Assembly: GCF_009928685.1 (NCBI RefSeq)
Contig: NZ_WWEO01000045.1
Span: 744,001 to 808,000, forward strand
Direction of reading: 5' to 3'
Source: Mucilaginibacter agri
GTDB lineage: Bacteria; Bacteroidota; Bacteroidia; Sphingobacteriales; Sphingobacteriaceae
DNA length: 64,000 nucleotides
Positions within the stretch are counted from its first letter, which is position 1, and each line of letters opens with the position of its first letter. The notes beneath the pieces are model-generated. The model did no database searches. It saw nothing but the letters and a program-made list of their open reading frames with translations, and was not told where the DNA came from. The translations under genes were made by a program, and so were the position numbers. Positions 9,020-18,300 of the stretch are shown in pieces.

Positions 9020-9029
9020 TCAAATAACA

Positions 9030-10568
9030 ATGAAAAAGATTAACAAGAATATATGGTTAGGTACACTTGCATTAGCAATGTTAAATTTTAATTGTACCAA
9101 ACTAAACGAAGAACTATATGGGTCCAAGTTTCAGAAAGAAGGTGGGGCTACGGCAAACACCGCCGATTTGGGTGGTGTTTACAATCAATTAAACGATTTC
9201 TCCAATCAGGCAAATACTTATGCTTTAGAAGAGCACTCGACAGATGAAATGATGGGGCCAACCCGAGGTACTGACTGGGATGACTTTGGCACCTGGAGAA
9301 AATTGCATCAACATACCTGGGATCCTACCCACAACCAGATATATGATACCTGGAACGTGTTGAATACAGGCGTATACCGCGCTACCTCCGTTATCAGTGC
9401 AGCATCAAGCAACCAAATTAAAGCAGAGGCAAGTTTTTTACGCGCTTTCTTTATGTTTTATGTGGTTGATTTATATGGCCAGCAACCGTTTCGTGAAGTT
9501 ACCGACGATCCGGATGCAAACCCAAGGGTTATGAGCCGTAAAGAAGCTACCGACTACATGATCAAAGATCTTGAGTTTGCTGTGGCTAACCTTACCGGCG
9601 GTACCCCGGGCCAGGCTACCAAAGAAGGGGCTGAGTTCTTACTGGCAAAAATCTATTTAAACAAAGCCGTATTTTATCAAAATCCAGCTAGTCCTGCTGG
9701 CCCTTACACATTTGACAAGGCCGATATGGATAAAGTGGTATTGTATACCAATGCCATTATCAACAGCGGTAAATACACCCTGGCTAGTAACTATTACGAC
9801 AACTTTAAATGGGATAACACCACGGCTTCTAAAGAGTTGATTTTCGTACGTCCGAACGATCCGGGAGCAGGACAGACCGCGTCTTTAGAAAACCGCACCC
9901 GCATGGTGGAACACTACAACACCACCCCTGACGGCTGGAATGGTTTCACTACCCTGGCTGCATTTTATAGCAGTTTTGATGATGGCGATACCCGTAAAAG
10001 CTACGTACTACCGGGTTATACTGATAAAACCGGTCAAAACGTGGGGTTCCTGATTGGCCAACAAAAGAAATATGATGCATCAGGTAACCTTGTTAATGTG
10101 CTGGACCGAAGCGGTAACCCGTTGATATTTACTCCGAAAGTAGATTTAGGGTATGCGACAGAAGCACAAGGTATCCGCGCAGTTAAATTCCCATTAAACC
10201 CGGCTAATCTGGGCCAGAGTGGTAACGACTACGTGTTCTTCCGTTATTCTGATGCTTTACTAATGAAGGCAGAAGCAATTTTAAGAGGCGGAACTGATGC
10301 AGCAACGCCAGTGGCGCTTGTAAACAGCATTAGAACTGTGCGCGGAGCAGCGCCATTGGCTAATGTTGATTTAACTGCAATGCTGGCAGAACGTGGCCGC
10401 GAAATGTACTGGGAAGGTTGGAGAAGGAATGACCTGATTCGCTTTGGTAAATTTAACGACCCTGTTGATCAGCGTGATGTTGCTTCGCCTGGTTATCGTG
10501 TGGTTTATCCGATTCCACAAAGAGCAGTTGACTCAAATCCTAACTTAAAACAAAATACAGGTTATTAA
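9030..10568 (+). CDS. SusD/RagB-like surface glycan-binding lipoprotein (PUL1)
   Basis: A 512-residue SusD-family protein that caps the SusC barrel. I start it at the ATG at 9030, which gives a lysine-rich signal peptide and candidate lipid-anchor C22 (NFNC, an atypical lipobox). An in-frame ATG at 9006 would instead overlap the SusC stop and add eight residues before the signal. The family hallmarks are the TPR-like region with SFLRAFFMFYVVDLYG, the YSDALLMKAEA segment, RGREMYWEGWRRNDLIRFG, and the ending YPIPQRAVDSNPNLKQNTGY. A strong terminator follows. Confidence 0.94.
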   Translation: MKKINKNIWLGTLALAMLNFNCTKLNEELYGSKFQKEGGATANTADLGGVYNQLNDFSNQANTYALEEHSTDEMMGPTRGTDWDDFGTWRKLHQHTWDPTHNQIYDTWNVLNTGVYRATSVISAASSNQIKAEASFLRAFFMFYVVDLYGQQPFREVTDDPDANPRVMSRKEATDYMIKDLEFAVANLTGGTPGQATKEGAEFLLAKIYLNKAVFYQNPASPAGPYTFDKADMDKVVLYTNAIINSGKYTLASNYYDNFKWDNTTASKELIFVRPNDPGAGQTASLENRTRMVEHYNTTPDGWNGFTTLAAFYSSFDDGDTRKSYVLPGYTDKTGQNVGFLIGQQKKYDASGNLVNVLDRSGNPLIFTPKVDLGYATEAQGIRAVKFPLNPANLGQSGNDYVFFRYSDALLMKAEAILRGGTDAATPVALVNSIRTVRGAAPLANVDLTAMLAERGREMYWEGWRRNDLIRFGKFNDPVDQRDVASPGYRVVYPIPQRAVDSNPNLKQNTGY

Positions 10569-10594
10569 TTGATTTAATATTTGCTTATTTTTCG

Positions 10595-10626
10595 AACGTA
10601 GCGGCACTTGTCGCTACGTTTGTTTT
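10595..10626 (+). terminator. Terminator after SusD1
   Basis: A 9-bp stem (AACGTAGCG / CGCTACGTT) with an 8-nt loop is followed by TGTTTT, 26 bp after the SusD stop. Expression of the downstream VCBS genes probably depends on partial readthrough or their own promoter. Confidence 0.7.
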
Positions 10627-10642
10627 ATAAACCCAATTATAA

Positions 10643-13600
10643 ATGCCGAAGCAAATTAAATGGTTATGGTTACTATTACCATTAACCTTCATTTCCTGTC
10701 ATACGCATAACCCAGATACACTGTTTAGTCAATTAGATAACAGCGAAACGGGTATTAATTTCGTTAATCAACTTACCGATAATAACAAAACCAACATCTT
10801 CTCCTACCGCAACTATTATAATGGCGGAGGGGTTGCCATAGGCGATGTTAACAACGATGGCCTCAATGATATATATCTAACCTCGAACCAGGGGGATAAC
10901 AAACTATTGATCAATAAAGGCAACTGGAAATTTGAAGATGTTACTTTAAAGGCAGGCGTTAAAGGTAACCGTTACTGGAGTACTGGCGTAACTATGGCAG
11001 ATGTAAATGGCGACGGCTGGCTCGATATATATGTTTGCAACAGCGGCAACTCTAACGGACAAAATACAGAGAACGAATTATTCATCAATCAGCATAACGG
11101 TACTTTTAAAGAAGAAGCAGCAAAGTATGGTTTAGATGACAAAGGGCTCTCTACACACGCGGTATTTTTTGATTATGATCTGGATGGCGATCTGGACTGT
11201 TATGTATTGAACAATTCCTTTAGGCCGATAGGCACCTTCAACTTTGCCAAAGATTTAAGAGACGAGGTAGATGAATTGGGCGGAGATCGCCTCTACCGTA
11301 ATGACAACGGTCATTTTGTAAATGTAAATAAAGAAGCAGGTATTTACTCAAGCGATATTGGCTTCGGATTAGGGGTTTCTGTAGCGGACATTAATCAGGA
11401 TGGATATCCGGATATTTATGTATCGAACGATTTCTTCGAACGCGATTATCTATATATAAATCAGCATAACGGCACGTTTAAGGAAGAAATCCAAAATCAA
11501 ACAAGGCATTTAAGCCTGGCTTCAATGGGATCGGATATTGCCGACATAAACAATGACGGCCAGCTGGACATTTTTACTACCGAGATGTTGCCGGAGAGTG
11601 ATAAACGGCTTAAAAACATTACATCTTACGAATCGTACGATGTGGTGAAGATTAAACAAAAAGACGGTTACTATAACCAATATATGCAAAACTGCCTGCA
11701 GCTTAACAATGGCAACGGCACTTTTTCTGAGATTGCTTTTTACGCCGGCGTTGCCGCTACCGACTGGAGTTGGGGCGCATTGGCCTTTGATATGGACAAC
11801 GATGGCTGGAAAGACTACCTGATCTGCAATGGCATTTATAAAGACCTTACCAACCAGGATTATATCGAGTATTTGGCCAGCGAAGAAAACATCCGGAAAA
11901 TCGAAGACGGTAAAAGATTCAATTACAAGGACTTTATTGATAAAATGCCATCGAACCCAATTAGCAGCTATGCATTTTTAAATAACCACAATCTTACTTT
12001 CTCTGATAAAACCAAAGAGTTTGGTTTAGATCAACCCGCATTTAGCAATGGTGCTGCTTATGGAGACCTGGATAATGATGGCGACAACGACCTGATTGTA
12101 AATCGTGTTAATATGCCCGTTGGCGTCTATCGCAACAATGCTCAAAAACTCCACAACCATGCAATAATGTTAACCTTAAAAGGCGACAAGATGAACAGAT
12201 TTGGAGTAGGTTCCATCATTAAAGCCTGGGCAGGTGGGCAGTCATTATTGTACTATCATCAGCCAGCGCGTGGATTCGAGAGCAGCATCTCCCCTAACCT
12301 GCTTAACATTGGCATAGGTCAGGCAAACCATGCTGACTCGCTAGAGGTAATATGGCCCGGCGGTAAAACTCAAACCATCAAAAATGTAAAGGCGGGTAAA
12401 CTGGTAACTTTGAGTGTACAGAACGCCATATCAAAACCTAAAATAAATACGACACCTGTAAAACCAATGTTTACAGAGGTTGCAAGGCAGCTTTTCGACA
12501 GCATTCCGCACCATCAGGAAGACGACTTTATCGACTTCGATAATGAACGTTTAATGTTGCAGATGTTATCTACCGAGAACCCCTACATCACAACCGGCGA
12601 TTTAAACAACGATGGACTGACAGATTTTTATTTCGGGGCATCAAAAGGTCATTCGGCAGCTATTTACTTTCAGCAAAAGAACGGTCATTTTAAAGCATAT
12701 ATTCCTGATGACTTTAAAAAGCAAGATTACCTGGAATGCGCAGGCGCAGTTATCGGCGATTTTGATAAAGACGGCGACCAGGACCTAATCTTAACTTTTG
12801 GCGGCAACGAAGAACAGCCTGGCTCACCTGTAATGAGGCCCCGGTTTTATGAGAATGATGGCAAAGGCCAACTCCAATGGAACAAAGAGAAATCAATTAA
12901 TACATCCATTAACGCATCGGTAATTATTAAAAATGATTACGACCATGATGGTGACGAAGATCTGTTTATCGGAGGCCGAAGTGTGCCTGGATTGTATGGC
13001 TGTTCTCCCTTGTCATATGTTTTTGAAAATGACGGTAAAGGCCATTTCAAAAATGTAAGCAAACAGGTACTCGGTGATGATCACTTGGGGATGGTCACCG
13101 CGGCCGAATGGGCAGATCTGGATAAAAATGGATATGATGATTTGATCGTAACCGGAAACTGGATGGGTATCCGTATTTTTAAAAACAACAAAGGCAAATT
13201 TACACCAGATAATACACTAAATAACTACAAAGGCTGGTGGAGCAGCTTAAAAATAGACGACATTAACGGAGATGGCTATCCCGATATTATAGCTGGTAAC
13301 CTGGGTTTGAACAGTAAATTCAAAGCGAGTAACACTGAACCGATGCGTATCTACATTAAGGACTTTGATAAAAATGGCACCAAGGAATGTGTAACCTCCA
13401 TTTATCGAAACGATCATCAATCATACGTATTTCACATGCGCCCTGATCTTGTTGGTCAGATGCCGATATTCAAAAAACAATATCTGCGCTATAATGATTA
13501 TGCTGGTAAAACCTTTGACGAGATATTCCCGCCAGATGAGGTAAAAGATGCGGAGATACATGAGATCAATACCCTGGCTTCTGCAGTATTTATGAATAGA

Positions 13601-13942
13601 GGTGGTGCTGGATTTAGTTATCAACTGTTGCCTGTAAATGCCCAGCTTGCACCAATCAACACTATCATTACAGATTGGGATGCACAATCGAAAGCTAAAA
13701 GGATTATTTTGGCTGGAAATTTCTATGGCTTTAAACCCGAAGTTGGCCGACTGGACGCCAGCTATACCGACACCTACCTATGGCAAAACGGCAAATTTAA
13801 CTATTTGTCCCCTGCTAAATCCGGGATATTAATTAGAGGTCAGGTAAGATCATCGGCAGTTGTTAATAGCGCCAACGGCCAAAAGCTTTACCTGTTGGGG
13901 CTAAACGACGATCGATTATACGCTTATAAACCTAATAACTGA
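10643..13942 (+). CDS. FG-GAP/VCBS repeat lipoprotein with ASPIC/UnbV domain (copy 1)
   Basis: A 1099-residue predicted outer-membrane lipoprotein (signal peptide, C19 in FISC). It has two beta-propeller blocks of calcium-loop repeats such as DVNNDGLND, DVNGDGWLD, DYDLDGDLD and DINQDGYPD, separated by an ASPIC/UnbV domain at about residues 515-590 (SLEVIWPGGKTQTIKNV). The second block covers about 650-1090. Such CRTAC1-like proteins often lie beside SusCD pairs. A surface glycan- or protein-binding role is inferred, not shown. It ends 8 bp before a paralogue of almost the same size and layout, evidently a tandem duplication. A short coding motif INQHNGTFKEE occurs twice here. Confidence 0.9.
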   Translation: MPKQIKWLWLLLPLTFISCHTHNPDTLFSQLDNSETGINFVNQLTDNNKTNIFSYRNYYNGGGVAIGDVNNDGLNDIYLTSNQGDNKLLINKGNWKFEDVTLKAGVKGNRYWSTGVTMADVNGDGWLDIYVCNSGNSNGQNTENELFINQHNGTFKEEAAKYGLDDKGLSTHAVFFDYDLDGDLDCYVLNNSFRPIGTFNFAKDLRDEVDELGGDRLYRNDNGHFVNVNKEAGIYSSDIGFGLGVSVADINQDGYPDIYVSNDFFERDYLYINQHNGTFKEEIQNQTRHLSLASMGSDIADINNDGQLDIFTTEMLPESDKRLKNITSYESYDVVKIKQKDGYYNQYMQNCLQLNNGNGTFSEIAFYAGVAATDWSWGALAFDMDNDGWKDYLICNGIYKDLTNQDYIEYLASEENIRKIEDGKRFNYKDFIDKMPSNPISSYAFLNNHNLTFSDKTKEFGLDQPAFSNGAAYGDLDNDGDNDLIVNRVNMPVGVYRNNAQKLHNHAIMLTLKGDKMNRFGVGSIIKAWAGGQSLLYYHQPARGFESSISPNLLNIGIGQANHADSLEVIWPGGKTQTIKNVKAGKLVTLSVQNAISKPKINTTPVKPMFTEVARQLFDSIPHHQEDDFIDFDNERLMLQMLSTENPYITTGDLNNDGLTDFYFGASKGHSAAIYFQQKNGHFKAYIPDDFKKQDYLECAGAVIGDFDKDGDQDLILTFGGNEEQPGSPVMRPRFYENDGKGQLQWNKEKSINTSINASVIIKNDYDHDGDEDLFIGGRSVPGLYGCSPLSYVFENDGKGHFKNVSKQVLGDDHLGMVTAAEWADLDKNGYDDLIVTGNWMGIRIFKNNKGKFTPDNTLNNYKGWWSSLKIDDINGDGYPDIIAGNLGLNSKFKASNTEPMRIYIKDFDKNGTKECVTSIYRNDHQSYVFHMRPDLVGQMPIFKKQYLRYNDYAGKTFDEIFPPDEVKDAEIHEINTLASAVFMNRGGAGFSYQLLPVNAQLAPINTIITDWDAQSKAKRIILAGNFYGFKPEVGRLDASYTDTYLWQNGKFNYLSPAKSGILIRGQVRSSAVVNSANGQKLYLLGLNDDRLYAYKPNN

Positions 13943-13950
13943 GGCCACCA

Positions 13951-16900
13951 ATGAAACGATCCCTGCCAATTCTTTTTTGCCGATACCGTCAAGCTTTTGC
14001 GTTAGTTTTAGTTTTGTTATTGGGCGCTTGTAAACAGCAATCTACCACTCCGCATATATTTGAGAAGGTTGCGCCATCTGCCTCTAATGTAACCTTTGCT
14101 AATACCATCACCGAATCGGATTCATTGAACATTATGGACTACCTCTACTTCTATAACGGAGCTGGCGTAGCAACGGCCGATTTTGACCTGGATGGCAAAC
14201 AGGATCTTTATTTTGTATCAAACCAGGGCGCAAATAAACTTTACCTCAACAAAGGCAATTTAAAGTTTGAGGATGTAACTGTTAAAGCAGGCGTAGCCGG
14301 TAAAGGTAACTGGAAAACCGGTGTCACCATTGTGGATATTAACAACGATGGCTACCCTGATATCTACCTCTCTGTTGTATCGGGGTATAAAAACTTTAAA
14401 GGCGCAAACCAACTATACATTAATAACGGCGACATGACCTTTACCGAAAGTGCCGCCAAATACGGGCTCGATTTTAAGGGCCTTAGTACACAAGCTGCAT
14501 TTTTTGATTACGATAAAGACGGCGACCTCGATGCCTTTATCCTCACCCACTCTGTACATAGCAACGACTCCTACGGTGATTCGTCAGCTCGATTTAAATA
14601 TAATTATGAAGCCGGCGACCACCTGTTGCGCAATGATAACGGCCACTTTACCGAGGTAACCCAGCAAAGCGGCATTTATGCCTCGGCAATAGGCTACGGT
14701 TTGGGCATTAGTATTTCAGATTTAAACAACGATGGCTGGGACGACCTCTATGTAAGCAACGATTTTTTTGAGCAGGATTACTATTACATCAATCAGCATA
14801 ACGGCACTTTTAAAGAGCAGCTAAAAAATGCCTTCGGCCATACAAGCTTGTTTTCGATGGGTAATGCGGTTACCGATATCAACAAAGATGGCATGCTGGA
14901 TGTGATCACTACAGATATGCTTCCGGGCGATATGGGGCCATTAAAATCGTCTATTAACGACGAAGCGCTGGACATTTACAATCAGGAAGTGCGAAGCGGG
15001 TTTTATTATCAATATTCCAAAAACTGCCTGCAACTCAATGTAGCCAATGGCAAAAAGTTTGTGGATATCGGTTTATACGCGGGCGTTTCGGCTACGGATT
15101 GGACATGGTCGCCCGTGGCACAGGATTTTGATATGGATGGTTACAAGGATTTGTTCTTTTCCAATGGTATCAAAAAGCGCCTTACAGACCTCGATTACCT
15201 GAAATATCTCGGCGATCCGGCAGTACAGCGCATGGGTACTAACCGCAATTTCGACCGGGATAAAATCAATCATATGCCCGATGGCCGCGTGCACAATTAC
15301 CTTTATAAAGGCAGTCAGTCGCTTCGGTTTGAGGATGTTTCGGCTAACAACGCAATGCAGGATCTTTCATCATCATCCGGCGCCCTGAGCGTTGATTTAG
15401 ACAATGATGGCGACCTAGAAATTGTAACCAATAACATGAACGAGCCGGCATTTATCTACAAAAATAAGACTGTAGAAAATGGTGGCGTGACCAAACCCAA
15501 ATTTGTTGCATATCAGGTTAATTATACAGGAGCAAACAGAGGTGGCATTGGTACGAAGCTTTATATAAAGTCGGCAAAAACGGTTGACCATCAGGAGTTT
15601 CAAACAAGCACTGCTTTCCAAAGCAATCAGTCGAACAAGTTGACATTTACATTCTCCCGCGATGACAAACCAGAACAGTTACTGATCGTTTGGCCGGATA
15701 ATTCTTACCAGATCGAAAATAACTTTAAGCTTAATACGTCATCGTTCCTTAAATATCAGCCTACCAAAGTACTACACGCTGATAATATTGCTAACGTTAT
15801 AGATGATTTCATCAAAAACCGGTCGACTTTTAGTAGTAAAGAAATTAGCGTTCAGTTGCTAGCTCAACAGCATATTAACGAGACACCCGATTTTAATTAC
15901 GCTTACTTACTGCCGCATACTTACCTGCCGCACACTGCCCCTATTGCAGTTGCGGATATTGATCGCAATGGCACCGACGACATTTACGTAGGCGGTATGG
16001 TCGGCGATGAAAAATACCTGCTGATAAGCGATACTAAAGGCAATTATAAAAAGGTGGCCGTATCCGCATTTGCAACCAGTAAAAATATTGGGGATGCTGA
16101 TGCAAAATGGTGCGACGTAAACAAAGATGGCCTGCCCGATCTCATTGTACAAAGTGTAAATCATCCCTACGCGGATAATGCCTCATTGGAGCAGCCACGA
16201 TTATATATCAACAAAGGCAATTACCAATTTCGGCAAATGCCTTTACCTCGTTTAAATTCACAAACGGCGGCTATCTCCATAATCGATATTAATACTGATG
16301 GCCTGCCGGATATACTATTACAAGGCAGTATTCCCTTCCGCGATTATTCGGCCAAACGTCCAGCAGTTATGCTATTGAATAAAGGCAATGGCAACTTTGC
16401 GCCGGCACCCGAGGATAGCTATGCCACCATCAAAAATATCCGTTATATCAAGAACATCTGCGTTTCAGATGTAGATGGCGATGGTAAACAAGACGTAATT
16501 ATTGCAGCTGAATGGCAGCCATTAATGGTTTTCTTAAATAAAAACGGCAAACTTAGCCGCTTAAGCATTCCATCGTTAGATGACCGTAAAGGTTGGTGGC
16601 AGTCGGTAACCGTTAGCGATGTGGATGGTGACGGAAAACCTGATCTGTTGGCTGGCAACTGGGGCATCAACAATAAATATGAAGTTGATGCAGACAAGCC
16701 ATTGTTCGCTTACAACCAAGATTTAGATAACGATGGCAAACCCGACCTGATTCTATCCTACAATCACTTGGGTAAATATTATCCCTTCAGACCTAAAAAT
16801 GATCTCGAATTGGAGCTACCCTATATAAAAAAGGAATGGCTGAGTTATCAGAAAATGAGCGATAAAACCACAGATGAAGTTTTCAAAGATAAGCTCGACC

Positions 16901-17277
16901 AAAAGACTAAACTAGAGGCCAACACCTTTAAAACCATCTTTGCGTCCGACGTTTTGCATGCGGCAAAAGTTACCGAACTTCCGTACCTATATCAGCAGGC
17001 GCCAATGCGCAGCATCAGTAAAACAACAATGCCACAGCAAATTTTATTAAATGGAAACTTTTGGGGTGTGATACCTTACGAAGGAAAATATGATGCGTTA
17101 GGCCTGGTAACAGCATTGTACAACAAGCAGACCAAAAGCTTTTCAGCACCACAATACTGGACAAATCCTCAAATCAATTTTGAAGAGATTAGCGATCTCC
17201 AGCCTGTAAAAACCGGCTCGGCTACCAAATGGATTGCGGTAACTTATAGCGGTAAAGTGATGCTGATATCAGAATAA
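13951..17277 (+). CDS. FG-GAP/VCBS repeat lipoprotein with ASPIC/UnbV-like region (copy 2)
   Basis: A 1108-residue paralogue of the preceding gene. The lipoprotein signal ends at C27 (LLGAC). Two propeller blocks carry Ca-loop repeats (DFDLDGKQD, DINNDGYPD, DYDKDGDLD, DLNNDGWDD, DVDGDGKQD and others). The middle ASPIC/UnbV-like region, about residues 530-595, is more diverged and ends LLIVWPDNSYQIENN. Segment order matches copy 1 throughout, including VSNDFFEQDYYYINQHNG. The divergence in the middle domain suggests the two bind different faces or ligands. It meets the minus-strand gene at 17281 head-on with only 3 bp between. Confidence 0.9.
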   Translation: MKRSLPILFCRYRQAFALVLVLLLGACKQQSTTPHIFEKVAPSASNVTFANTITESDSLNIMDYLYFYNGAGVATADFDLDGKQDLYFVSNQGANKLYLNKGNLKFEDVTVKAGVAGKGNWKTGVTIVDINNDGYPDIYLSVVSGYKNFKGANQLYINNGDMTFTESAAKYGLDFKGLSTQAAFFDYDKDGDLDAFILTHSVHSNDSYGDSSARFKYNYEAGDHLLRNDNGHFTEVTQQSGIYASAIGYGLGISISDLNNDGWDDLYVSNDFFEQDYYYINQHNGTFKEQLKNAFGHTSLFSMGNAVTDINKDGMLDVITTDMLPGDMGPLKSSINDEALDIYNQEVRSGFYYQYSKNCLQLNVANGKKFVDIGLYAGVSATDWTWSPVAQDFDMDGYKDLFFSNGIKKRLTDLDYLKYLGDPAVQRMGTNRNFDRDKINHMPDGRVHNYLYKGSQSLRFEDVSANNAMQDLSSSSGALSVDLDNDGDLEIVTNNMNEPAFIYKNKTVENGGVTKPKFVAYQVNYTGANRGGIGTKLYIKSAKTVDHQEFQTSTAFQSNQSNKLTFTFSRDDKPEQLLIVWPDNSYQIENNFKLNTSSFLKYQPTKVLHADNIANVIDDFIKNRSTFSSKEISVQLLAQQHINETPDFNYAYLLPHTYLPHTAPIAVADIDRNGTDDIYVGGMVGDEKYLLISDTKGNYKKVAVSAFATSKNIGDADAKWCDVNKDGLPDLIVQSVNHPYADNASLEQPRLYINKGNYQFRQMPLPRLNSQTAAISIIDINTDGLPDILLQGSIPFRDYSAKRPAVMLLNKGNGNFAPAPEDSYATIKNIRYIKNICVSDVDGDGKQDVIIAAEWQPLMVFLNKNGKLSRLSIPSLDDRKGWWQSVTVSDVDGDGKPDLLAGNWGINNKYEVDADKPLFAYNQDLDNDGKPDLILSYNHLGKYYPFRPKNDLELELPYIKKEWLSYQKMSDKTTDEVFKDKLDQKTKLEANTFKTIFASDVLHAAKVTELPYLYQQAPMRSISKTTMPQQILLNGNFWGVIPYEGKYDALGLVTALYNKQTKSFSAPQYWTNPQINFEEISDLQPVKTGSATKWIAVTYSGKVMLISE

Positions 17278-17280
17278 ATA

Positions 17281-18183
17281 TTACAGAACCGGATAGCAGA
17301 TACGTGTAACCCATTTACTGCTATCTGGTTCGGCACTACGGTCTGTTATAAACTCTTCGAACGGAATAGCAGGAGCCGTGTAAATATTGTCTTTCATGTA
17401 GTTAGACAATTGACCTAAAGCGTTACTTACGCTATTATTCCCCCCCTTAACTACTGCACTAAGCATATTAGAATGATATACCATCTTCTTGATATAAATA
17501 TCATTCGTGGCAGCTAAATACTTGTTTACCGGGATAGCCACCATTGTTAAATACTGATCTTTATCTAACCGGGTGATGTTAACGATAGGATTACCCGTTT
17601 GTTTAGCCTCATACTTTGCAGCATAATCTTTAAGGGAACTAATCATTCCATAAATTTCCGCTGTGGTCGAAGAGTCTTTAGTGATACGTTTGGTTGTTAA
17701 CACGAGTGAGTCCTGCAACTGTTTTTTTTCTACATGAATGCCATAAACATGCTTGTCGCTCTCTAAAAATGCTTTGGCCCGGCTAAGCATATCGTCCAGT
17801 TGCCCGGTTGTGGTCTTTGCCAATAGATAGTTAGTAACCCTTTTAACAGGATTTAGGCCTGTGTAGAAAAATACTTTACAAGTGAGGTAAATGCTTTTAT
17901 CGCCTCTAACGTCATAAGTTAGGGTATTTATCACAGTGTCTTTACCAACCAAAAGCTTACCGGCAACCTGTGTAACGGTACTTTTTATTGGCACAAAATC
18001 CGTTTGGGCGGCGGGCCACCACTTGTACCACTGCCTGGGATGGATCACATATTTAAAGACAGCCTGCTCAGGTGTATAAACCTGCATCTGTCGGGTAACT
18101 TTAATTTCGGAGGGAAGAAAAAGGTAAACGCAAGTAAGTATTATGATTAACAGTAGTACAGCAAACAAGGCTATTCTTTTCAT
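17281..18183 (-). CDS. Membrane-anchored SRPBCC/GyrI-like effector-binding protein
   Basis: A 300-residue protein with one N-terminal membrane helix (about residues 4-24), then a polyketide-cyclase/SRPBCC-like section containing HPRQWYKWWPAAQTDF. The C-terminal half (from about 205, VNITRLDKDQYLTMVAIPV) resembles GyrI-like effector-binding domains of MerR/AraC regulators, but there is no DNA-binding domain. It probably binds a small ligand at the periplasmic face of the membrane. It runs opposite to the PUL1 genes on both sides, so it may be an independent insertion in the locus. The domain call rests on pattern resemblance. Confidence 0.65.
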   Translation of the reverse strand: MKRIALFAVLLLIIILTCVYLFLPSEIKVTRQMQVYTPEQAVFKYVIHPRQWYKWWPAAQTDFVPIKSTVTQVAGKLLVGKDTVINTLTYDVRGDKSIYLTCKVFFYTGLNPVKRVTNYLLAKTTTGQLDDMLSRAKAFLESDKHVYGIHVEKKQLQDSLVLTTKRITKDSSTTAEIYGMISSLKDYAAKYEAKQTGNPIVNITRLDKDQYLTMVAIPVNKYLAATNDIYIKKMVYHSNMLSAVVKGGNNSVSNALGQLSNYMKDNIYTAPAIPFEEFITDRSAEPDSSKWVTRICYPVL

Positions 18184-18300
18184 ATTTTATTAAAAGGTAT
18201 TATTGGTTTTGCAATGTAATCATTCTCCGTTTTTTACCATGGTTTGTTTTCTCATAATCATCTTTTAATCATTACTTTTCTTATTTTTAGCTAACCAATT

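Noticed and set aside
9006-9029. Upstream in-frame ATG for SusD1
   Set aside because: It would overlap the SusC1 stop and place eight residues before the lysine-rich signal peptide; the ATG at 9030 gives a proper lipoprotein start.
11084-14820. The three INQHNGTFKE-coding repeats as a mobile element or CRISPR-like array
   Set aside because: They are in frame inside homologous propeller repeats, widely and unevenly spaced, with no spacer structure.
17281-18183. A full transcriptional regulator controlling PUL1
   Set aside because: The GyrI-like part lacks any HTH domain and is preceded by a membrane helix, so it cannot act as a classical DNA-binding regulator.
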